Source of the DNA: Cloacimonetes bacterium UBA5553
GTDB lineage: Bacteria; Cloacimonadota; Cloacimonadia; Cloacimonadales; Cloacimonadaceae
Assembly (NCBI GenBank): GCA_002425825.1
Contig: DIMZ01000115.1
Location: 1,106-6,112, forward strand
Direction of reading: 5' to 3'
Length of the DNA stretch: 5,007 bases
The notes below the pieces were generated by a model, which saw nothing but the letters and a program-made list of their open reading frames with translations, was not told the DNA's origin and did no database searches. Positions within the stretch are counted from its first letter, which is position 1. Every line of letters starts with the position of its first letter. Shown in pieces: positions 1-5,007 of the stretch. A program made the translations under genes and the position numbers.

Positions 1-2136
1 ATTGGACTGCTCCAGCGAGCTACTAATGCCCAGGCTGATGCCTATGCCATGATTGCCCATTAGGTCACTAAACCCCAGATCAACATTGCCAAAAGCTCCC
101 ATAGACGATGAATATGCCATGCCTCCCCATAGATAATCCAATGAAAAGCGGGAGCGATACGGTTTTATCTCTATGCTTCCGCTAAGGCTATCCGGCTTGT
201 CGTCCCAGGCAAAACTTGGAAAGAGGTATAGCGAATCTTCGAAGCTATACTCATGCTCTTTGAATATGGGACGGCGGGGATCGGGCTTACGTGCGGGATT
301 AGTGCGCTTCACCTCAGCTTTGTTGCGTTTTCCAAAGTTGTATAGCCTATTCATATCTATACTGCCTAAAAGCCCTGTATCTCTATTTATCGCGCCGGAA
401 ATAGGATGCTCTTCGTAAGTTACGCTGGCAAATGGCTTGTCGTCAAAATACAGGTCCCATGCCCCGTCAAAGTAGTTCGACACCAACATGTATTCATCAT
501 TGGGGCTAATGTCCGCCGCGAAAATGCCAGCCATGGTTTTACCAAGCTCTCCCCTAGTGTTATCCTTCAGGTTCACAATCTCTAAGTTGCTTATCCTATC
601 ACGATTAGATATAAACACCAGCTTGCTGCCATTATCCGCCCAAACCGGAGCGAAGCAATCAAAGTCATCATTAGTTACCTGAATTGTAGTATTTGTGGCA
701 ATGTCGTAGTAAAACACGTCGCGCACCAGATTTGAAAACAGTCCATAACGGATTGACTCGGGAGTATATATCCGTTCAGACGTAAACGCTATGCGACCGC
801 CATCGGGAGAAAAGCGGGGGTTGGCATCGTTATAGGCATCGTTGCTAATACGTGTAAGCTGTTGGCTGCCGAGGTCATATAGATATAAATCTGCCTGCAT
901 TCTGCTCTGCCCGGCTATCACCAGGCTCTTGCCATCGGGGGAAACGTCCACCTCATAAACTGCGCTTAGTGAGGGGAAGCTAAGGGTTTGCAATATCTTC
1001 CTTTTATCTACATCAAAGATGTGAACTCTATCGCCATCTGCTGTTTTGGCGGCAAAAGCTATGCGGCGATTATCGGGGAACCAGCTAAGCGTGGAGCGGA
1101 AATAATAAAATTCCTCCAGTTTCCTGCTGCTTTCGCCTCTTAATATCATCTTATTCTCTGCCAGTCCTTGCGTGCCAGCCATCCAGATGCTATACCTTGC
1201 TCCTGCATTGGAGTAGTAAACATAACGGCTGCCATCAGGAGAGAAGCGAGGAGAGAAATTGAAGTATGAACCATCTTTCTTGTGAAAAGTACGCTGATCT
1301 AGGCTTTCCATAGGGATGCTATGGCTGTTTATGCGGGGAAAGTAATCGCGCTTTAGCTGGTAGTTCCAGCGTGATTCCAGGTCTTTGAATTCCATTCCGA
1401 ATACTTTCTTGGTTGCCTCGTCTATATTGCTCATATTTCTTAGGGCAAAGAAGTATTCGGTAATTTTGTGCCTTCCCCAGGCTTCCGCTATGTAGCTAAG
1501 GAAGCTTTCGCCCATCCGGTATGCCAGATAGCCATCGCTTTCTTGCAGCTTGCCAATCTTGTCATTTATCACCATGTCCATCAGGAACATGTTATTATAA
1601 TCATCCTCGCCCCCAATAGACAGATACTCCGGCAAACCTTCCGAAAACCAGAAGGGAAAGGCAATGGGACGCAAGGGAGTAAAGGTATTTACGTACCTGT
1701 TATCCAGCGCATTCACATAAGCATGAGTAAGCTCATGTGCCAGTAGCTCTTCCAATGCTGCATAGCTACCATCAAAAGGAACCACAACCCTATTGCGCAA
1801 GCTTTCTGTAAATCCGCCCACTCCTTCTGTTAACAGCGGGTAGATTATATTGGTAGTTTGAAATTCAGACTTGGTGGCATAAAAGATAATCGGAATACTA
1901 CTAAGAATGGGTATCTTAAATTCTTCTTTTATATAGTAATAGGTGTCTTCTGCCATTAGCGAGGCAATCTTGCCAAATTCATCTTCTCCCTTTGGGAAAT
2001 AGATGTCGAAGTGCATAGTTTGAATCTGAGACCATTCCTGTTGAACGGCGTTTACCTTGTTTTTCCCAAATGATAATGCATTTGCCACGCCTACAAGCAT
2101 TAGCAGCAGCAGAATAGTATATGTTGCTTTTTTCAT
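1..2136 (-). CDS. Secreted gluzincin-type metallopeptidase fused to a TolB-like beta-propeller and a probable outer-membrane barrel (3' end beyond window)
   Basis: The frame is open from the ATG at 2136 to the window edge (712 codons, no stop), so the C-terminus is missing. Residues 1-20 form a signal peptide: Lys-Lys, a Leu-rich core, then AxA with likely cleavage after Ala20. Residues about 40-270 hold a peptidase MA-like domain. HELTH at 134-138 gives two zinc-ligand histidines and the catalytic Glu135, and WFSEGLPEY supplies the expected third ligand, Glu166. From about 290 to 560 there are repeated TolB/PD40-type blades, with FSPDG-like turns at 298-302 and further along (SPDGK, FSPDGG, WADNGS, SPNDE). 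After a polar linker, residues from about 656 (KPYRSRFSLDYL, later FSDLMGNHGIGIG) look like the start of an outer-membrane beta-barrel. The protein is probably exported and anchored in or facing the outer membrane. The RBS (AGGAT, 5-6 nt before the ATG) overlaps the stop of the MCE gene, with a 7-nt gap. The substrate is unknown, and a structural rather than proteolytic role cannot be excluded. Confidence 0.9.
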   Translation of the reverse strand, partial: MKKATYTILLLLMLVGVANALSFGKNKVNAVQQEWSQIQTMHFDIYFPKGEDEFGKIASLMAEDTYYYIKEEFKIPILSSIPIIFYATKSEFQTTNIIYPLLTEGVGGFTESLRNRVVVPFDGSYAALEELLAHELTHAYVNALDNRYVNTFTPLRPIAFPFWFSEGLPEYLSIGGEDDYNNMFLMDMVINDKIGKLQESDGYLAYRMGESFLSYIAEAWGRHKITEYFFALRNMSNIDEATKKVFGMEFKDLESRWNYQLKRDYFPRINSHSIPMESLDQRTFHKKDGSYFNFSPRFSPDGSRYVYYSNAGARYSIWMAGTQGLAENKMILRGESSRKLEEFYYFRSTLSWFPDNRRIAFAAKTADGDRVHIFDVDKRKILQTLSFPSLSAVYEVDVSPDGKSLVIAGQSRMQADLYLYDLGSQQLTRISNDAYNDANPRFSPDGGRIAFTSERIYTPESIRYGLFSNLVRDVFYYDIATNTTIQVTNDDFDCFAPVWADNGSKLVFISNRDRISNLEIVNLKDNTRGELGKTMAGIFAADISPNDEYMLVSNYFDGAWDLYFDDKPFASVTYEEHPISGAINRDTGLLGSIDMNRLYNFGKRNKAEVKRTNPARKPDPRRPIFKEHEYSFEDSLYLFPSFAWDDKPDSLSGSIEIKPYRSRFSLDYLWGGMAYSSSMGAFGNVDLGFSDLMGNHGIGISLGISSSLEQSN

Positions 2137-2143
2137 TGTAATC

Positions 2144-3052
2144 CTAAAACAGACTGAATTTCACGTATTTCTTGGGGTTTGCCTTGATGTCTTTTATTAG
2201 TGTATCAAGATTTTCTATGGATGCATTTAGCTTTTTGTAAAGTTGGTCGTCATTCAGCAGTTTTGCCGCTGTTCCATCTCCGCTGTGCAGGGTTTTGGCT
2301 GTGGCATTAAGGTTGTCAGACAATGTCCTCAAGCTGTCCAGAGTCCCATTAATCTTTGCCAAAAGCGGTCTGGTGTCGGCAATGCTGTTCTTTAGGGGTT
2401 CACGATTTTCCTGCAACACATCGTTTATCCCCGCGCTTAGCCTATCCACCCGGGCAATGGCATTGCTTATCTCGCTTTTTAGCTCTTTTACTGCCGTCTC
2501 GGTGCTTTGCAAGGTGCCGTCTGCAGTTCTAATCAATTGCTTGGAATCATCCAGCAAGCCTCCGGGTGACCTAAGGGCTACCAATGTCTCCTGCAGTTCG
2601 TTTAAGGTTAAGCTTGCCTTCGCAATCATGTTCATCATGCCTTCAGGTGTGCTGCCGGTATGTATAACGTTGCTATTCAGCCCGGCAGAGCCTGTTCCGG
2701 GGCTTATCACCAGTGTCTTGATGCCCATCAGTCCACTATCTGCCACCAAAAACCTGCTTCCTTCCTTAAGGGTTATATCTGAGTTAACTCCGGCACTAAC
2801 GATTATTCTATCTTCCTTTGCCTTTATGCTCTTGATGCGCCCCACTTCCATGCCTCTATACACCACCTTGTCGCCTACTTCCAAGCCGTTTACGTCTTCA
2901 AATCCGATAAATAGTGTATAGCTGGAATTCATTGCCAGGCGATTTGTAAGCCAGAGATAGCTGAACAGCAGGATTAGCACTATTATCACCGTCCAGAGTC
3001 CGGTTTTTATCTGCACTTTGCGAATATCTGGATAAAACTTCTTCAATTCCAC
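2144..3052 (-). CDS. MlaD family (MCE domain) lipid-transport protein
   Basis: This is a 302-residue MCE protein. It has a short cytoplasmic N-terminus, one transmembrane helix at about 17-36, and an MCE domain at about 44-119 with the family pattern FEDVNGLEVGDKVVYRGMEV (51-70) followed by GRI. A long helical, coiled-coil-like region follows (about 133-290). The tail NPKKYVKFSLF resembles the end of MlaD-like proteins I know from Bacteroidota and relatives. MCE proteins form periplasmic rings that carry phospholipids or other lipids, driven by an MlaE permease and MlaF ATPase; neither gene is in this window. E. coli MlaD is shorter (about 180 residues), so this is a long-tailed MCE protein and not a strict orthologue. 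The start is GTG, 1 nt after the upstream TGA. The GAGGTGG stretch overlaps that start codon, so initiation is probably by coupling to the upstream gene. A TTG two codons downstream is the only nearby alternative. The operon position suggests co-production with the two exported neighbours. Confidence 0.93.
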   Translation of the reverse strand: MELKKFYPDIRKVQIKTGLWTVIIVLILLFSYLWLTNRLAMNSSYTLFIGFEDVNGLEVGDKVVYRGMEVGRIKSIKAKEDRIIVSAGVNSDITLKEGSRFLVADSGLMGIKTLVISPGTGSAGLNSNVIHTGSTPEGMMNMIAKASLTLNELQETLVALRSPGGLLDDSKQLIRTADGTLQSTETAVKELKSEISNAIARVDRLSAGINDVLQENREPLKNSIADTRPLLAKINGTLDSLRTLSDNLNATAKTLHSGDGTAAKLLNDDQLYKKLNASIENLDTLIKDIKANPKKYVKFSLF

Positions 3053-3053
3053 C

Positions 3054-4349
3054 TCAAGTTTTTAGCTGCTTCTTCTCGGCTGCGGGGAACAGCACATTGT
3101 TTAGTATCAACCTATAGCCGGGGGACGTTTTATATAGCTCAAGGATGGTTTCCGGATCGCCAACCTTCTGTTGATAATCTTCGGGATCGTGTCCACCGTA
3201 AAAGGTAAAAGTGCCTTTGCCGATATTGCCGTGAATGTACTTAACTTCATTTTGACCCGGTACTTCTGCTAATATAATAACGCTTTTCTTCACCTTGTCC
3301 TTAAAAAAAGAAGTGGTTTGCCCCAAAAAACCATCTATTACATTGGTGTGGCACTGGGTTAGCATAGTGGGCACGGGATCGTATTTTGCCGAGAAGTCGA
3401 AAAGCTGAAAGTAGTCTGCCTCTGCTCCGCGCAAGCGGGAATAGTCGCTGGCATCTATGTCTGAGAATTCGTATTCAAAGGGATTGGGGCGAACGCTGAA
3501 GTTTTCAAAGGCAAAGGTGCGGCTAAAGTCCAGCTTTTTTTTATACTGCGGGTCTATGCCATCTCCGTCTATTGCCGAATCAACAATGTCTATCCCCTTG
3601 GCTGCCAAGGCTATATCAAAGGTATCCGTAGCCGCACACATGGCAAACATAAAGCCGCCACTTAGCACAAAGTCTCTAATCTTATCCGCCACTGCATGCT
3701 TTAACTGCCACACTTTTGCATAGCCATGCTTGGCTGCCATGGCTTCATTTACCCGCACATCGTTTTGGTACCAGCTTGTGTTGCGATAAGAGCCATAAAA
3801 CTTGCCAAACTGACCGGTGAAGTCCTCATGATGCAGGTGCAGCCAGTCATAATCGTTCAGTTTGCCTTCTAACACTTCATCGTCCCACAAACGGTCATAA
3901 TCTATCTCTGCATATTCCAATGCCAGCGTAACCGCATCGTCCCATGGTAAGGTGCTGGGAGGGATATACACGGCAATTTTCGGCTCTTTCTCCAAGGTTA
4001 CGCTCTCCATGTTTGCTTCCTGTATCTCGCTTAGTATTGCCCCCACCTGTGCGGAGGACACCCGCTCAAATCGCACTCCCCGAATGTTGCAAAGCGCAGC
4101 CATGGCATCGGAATCTGGAAACAAAAAGCTGCCACCACGATAGTTTAACAGCCATTTGCCCACCAATTGCTCCTTTAGCCCATAAAAGGCAATACCGTAA
4201 GCCTTTAGGTGATTTGTTTGGCTGATATCCATCGGGATTAGAATCTCGGCATATATTGGTGAAAAAGCAATGCATAACAACACTGCAAGGAGGATTATAA
4301 TACGCGCAAAACCCCTGTTCAATGGGCATTCACGGGCTGTAGAAAACAT
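3054..4349 (-). CDS. Secreted amidotransferase-like protein of uncharacterised family (of the type often auto-labelled asparagine synthetase B)
   Basis: This is a 431-residue protein and the first gene of the operon. The ATG at 4349 is fixed by a textbook Shine-Dalgarno (AAAGGAGGT) 5 nt upstream. Residues 1-34 are a signal peptide: Arg16, a hydrophobic core 17-29, then SPIYA with probable cleavage before Glu35. The mature protein starts EILIPMDISQTNHLKAYGIA and contains WLLNYRGGSF (66-75), the histidine cluster HLHHED (171-176), GGFMFAMCAATDT (231-243) and GGHDPE (385-390). Cys238 in a Gly-rich turn, with His387 and Glu390 near the C-terminus, resembles the Cys-His-Glu set of class I glutamine amidotransferase folds. 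From memory, homologues in Bacteroidota and Cloacimonadota are labelled asparagine synthetase B. The sequence does not support that function: there is no N-terminal catalytic Cys and no complete PP-loop SGGxDS, only an incidental SGG at 230-232. I infer a periplasmic enzyme or carbohydrate/peptide-binding relative of unknown substrate. It ends 1 nt before the MCE gene, so the two are probably coupled. Confidence 0.85.
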   Translation of the reverse strand: MFSTARECPLNRGFARIIILLAVLLCIAFSPIYAEILIPMDISQTNHLKAYGIAFYGLKEQLVGKWLLNYRGGSFLFPDSDAMAALCNIRGVRFERVSSAQVGAILSEIQEANMESVTLEKEPKIAVYIPPSTLPWDDAVTLALEYAEIDYDRLWDDEVLEGKLNDYDWLHLHHEDFTGQFGKFYGSYRNTSWYQNDVRVNEAMAAKHGYAKVWQLKHAVADKIRDFVLSGGFMFAMCAATDTFDIALAAKGIDIVDSAIDGDGIDPQYKKKLDFSRTFAFENFSVRPNPFEYEFSDIDASDYSRLRGAEADYFQLFDFSAKYDPVPTMLTQCHTNVIDGFLGQTTSFFKDKVKKSVIILAEVPGQNEVKYIHGNIGKGTFTFYGGHDPEDYQQKVGDPETILELYKTSPGYRLILNNVLFPAAEKKQLKT

Positions 4350-4354
4350 AACTT

Positions 4355-4363
4355 ACCTCCTTT
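4355..4363 (-). promoter_or_regulatory. Strong ribosome binding site of the first operon gene
   Basis: The minus strand reads AAAGGAGGT, a near-perfect anti-16S match, with 5 nt (AAGTT) to the ATG at 4349. It decides the start of the 431-residue protein. It is much stronger than the signals before the two downstream genes, which fits entry of ribosomes at the first gene and coupled translation of the rest. Confidence 0.85.
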
Positions 4364-4376
4364 ATGAAGCATCCCG

Positions 4377-4393
4377 GTAGCGCAATTGGCTAC
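4377..4393 (-). other. Small hairpin in the predicted 5' leader
   Basis: On the minus strand GTAGC (4393-4389) pairs with GCTAC (4381-4377) across a 7-nt loop, CAATTGC. If transcription starts near 4398 as the promoter call predicts, this stem would sit at the extreme 5' end of the mRNA, about 13 nt upstream of the Shine-Dalgarno. A 5 bp stem is weak and could be chance. It might protect the 5' end, but no ligand-binding or attenuator architecture is visible. Confidence 0.25.
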
Positions 4394-4404
4394 AAATCCG
4401 TGCC

Positions 4405-4434
4405 ATAATCCCTATTGCTGTCTTTTGCTGTCAA
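4405..4434 (-). promoter_or_regulatory. Putative sigma70-type promoter for the three-gene operon
   Basis: On the minus strand a perfect -35 box TTGACA (4434-4429) is followed by an 18-bp spacer and GATTAT (4410-4405), which matches 4 of 6 bases of TATAAT. Transcription would start near 4398 and give a leader of about 50 nt carrying the strong RBS. The position directly upstream of the first gene and the perfect -35 support it. The -10 is imperfect and the promoter consensus of this organism is not known to me. Confidence 0.45.
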
Positions 4435-4489
4435 GACAATTCTTTACCCGTTCATGTCACCCCCCTTTTTTCTGATTGAAGCAAGCGAT

Positions 4490-4511
4490 GTGGAAAAGTG
4501 GAAAAGTGAAA
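4490..4511. repeat. Short tandem repeat, 8-bp unit gtggaaaa
   Basis: Two perfect head-to-tail copies of gtggaaaa (4490-4497, 4498-4505) are followed by a partial copy, gtgaaa (4506-4511). It lies in the gene-free region upstream of the operon promoter. The copy number is too low to assign a role, and simple replication slippage is the likeliest origin. Confidence 0.6.
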
Positions 4512-4646
4512 CACGGGCGAGACATATAGTGTTGGGGATTCGATAAGCCGAGAGGTCTATGCAGGTGGAGTATCGTAGCATATACTTGCACATCTTCATC
4601 TGTAATCCGTAAAAGATAATAGAAAAGCAGTATGATAGTACGGGTG

Positions 4647-4756
4647 CTCGCCGTGTTGCCTGGTATCTTCGTTTTGACTTTCAATTTGCCCCAGCCATCG
4701 CACTTTGGAGCTTCCGCGCTTTACAAGTGATGCTACCGGGCTATCAGCCGCTATCC
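4647..4756. repeat. Long direct repeat, copy 1 (at least 110 bp)
   Basis: The segment ctcgccgtgttgcctggtat through ccgctatcc recurs 251 bp to the right with only two differences: c/t at 4651 versus 4902, and c/t at 4695 versus 4946. The match breaks at the left end before 4647. The right boundary is unknown because copy 2 runs off the window. Inside it are a small GGCT-ATC-AGCC hairpin (4739-4749) and three spaced gctayc motifs (4732, 4740, 4750). It lies outside any convincing gene. It may be one unit of a dispersed intergenic repeat family, a remnant of a small mobile element, or a local duplication. No transposase or terminal inverted repeat is visible. Confidence 0.92.
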
Positions 4757-4897
4757 CTTTAGCAAATTGTGAGTTAAAACATGGACAATACAAAGCATGA
4801 GTAGCCTGCTCTGTGTTTTAATCGATGAAGTAGTTCCTCAGAACTCGTTGATAATCCCGCTTGAATCGTGTTAACCAAATGATGTAGTAATACTGAA

Positions 4898-5007
4898 CTC
4901 GTCGTGTTGCCTGGTATCTTCGTTTTGACTTTCAATTTGCCCCAGTCATCGCACTTTGGAGCTTCCGCGCTTTACAAGTGATGCTACCGGGCTATCAGCC
5001 GCTATCC
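4898..5007. repeat. Long direct repeat, copy 2 (truncated by the window edge)
   Basis: This is the second copy of the 110-bp sequence, in the same orientation as copy 1 and with 108 of 110 positions identical by my alignment. It begins after tactgaa and continues past position 5007, so its real length and what lies behind it are not visible. The 141 bp between the copies (4757-4897) do not obviously resemble either copy, although gaactcgt occurs both within that spacer (4840) and at the edge of copy 2 (4896). Confidence 0.92.

Larger units (their letters stand above)
4364..5007. other. Gene-free region upstream of the operon
   Basis: About 640 bp without a convincing coding sequence. Short open frames on the minus strand (4457-4684 and 4596-4793) run across repeat copy 1 in different frames, have no good RBS and show low-complexity, cysteine- and histidine-scattered peptides, so I do not call them. 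I found no tRNA-like cloverleaf, CRISPR-type array or clear rho-independent terminator. A C6T6 tract (4460-4471) has no partner stem. Contents are the promoter, the small tandem repeat and the two long direct repeats. Confidence 0.6.

Noticed and set aside
173..682. Plus-strand open frames of 81 and 64 codons
   Set aside because: They are antisense to the peptidase-propeller gene, which is continuously open and has clear propeller motifs here.
2295..2921. 208-codon open frame on the plus strand
   Set aside because: It lies antisense to the MCE gene, whose domain, membrane helix and tail are clear. The predicted peptide is Ser/Leu-rich with no recognisable domain, typical of a shadow frame.
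3944..4329. Open frames on both strands inside the first operon gene
   Set aside because: They are alternate frames of the 431-residue protein, which has the strong RBS, signal peptide and conserved-looking motifs.
4445..4465. Three-codon leader frame (ATG AAC GGG TAA) behind a G-rich motif on the minus strand
   Set aside because: It lies upstream of the predicted -35 box, so it would not be in the operon transcript, and so short a frame is expected by chance.
4460..4471. C6T6 tract as a possible terminator on the plus strand
   Set aside because: No complementary G-rich arm lies upstream to form a stem, and no plus-strand gene ends here.
4457..4793. Two overlapping short minus-strand open frames (75 and 65 codons)
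   Set aside because: They read repeat copy 1 in different frames, lack convincing ribosome binding sites and resemble no known family.
4647..5007. The repeats as a CRISPR array or insertion sequence
   Set aside because: The units are far longer than CRISPR repeats, only two are visible, and there is no transposase frame or terminal inverted repeat.

Overview
The window looks like chromosomal DNA from a diderm (Gram-negative-type) bacterium. All three recognisable genes lie on the minus strand and encode cell-envelope proteins: a secreted amidotransferase-like protein, an inner-membrane-anchored MCE/MlaD-type lipid-transport protein, and a secreted zinc-peptidase/beta-propeller protein that is entering an outer-membrane-barrel-like region where the window ends. 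The C-terminal tail of the MCE protein and the peptidase-propeller-barrel layout recall the FCB group (Bacteroidota, Fibrobacterota, Cloacimonadota, Marinimicrobia). Candidatus Cloacimonadota is my best guess from general resemblance. No rRNA or other marker gene is present to prove it.

Layout, in the direction of transcription (right to left). Positions 5007-4364 hold no convincing gene. They contain two nearly identical direct copies of a sequence of at least 110 bp, spaced 251 bp apart, with the second copy cut by the window edge. They also hold a small 8-bp tandem repeat and, next to the first gene, a plausible sigma70-like promoter (TTGACA, 18 bp, GATTAT), a small 5'-UTR hairpin and a very strong Shine-Dalgarno sequence. 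Next come a 431-residue secreted protein of an uncharacterised family (4349-3054), a 302-residue MlaD/MCE protein (3052-2144) and a large secreted metallopeptidase-propeller protein (2136 to beyond position 1, with 712 residues visible). The gaps between genes are 1 and 7 nt, so this is a tightly packed operon with probable translational coupling.

How the genes may work together is inference. MCE proteins carry lipids between inner and outer membranes with an MlaE-type permease and MlaF-type ATPase, neither of which is in this window. The flanking genes both encode exported proteins with apparent catalytic centres: a Cys/His/Glu set in the first, and HExxH plus a downstream Glu in the third. 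A shared envelope-maintenance or outer-membrane-biogenesis role is therefore the simplest reading. The least understood elements are the amidotransferase-like protein and the long direct repeat.
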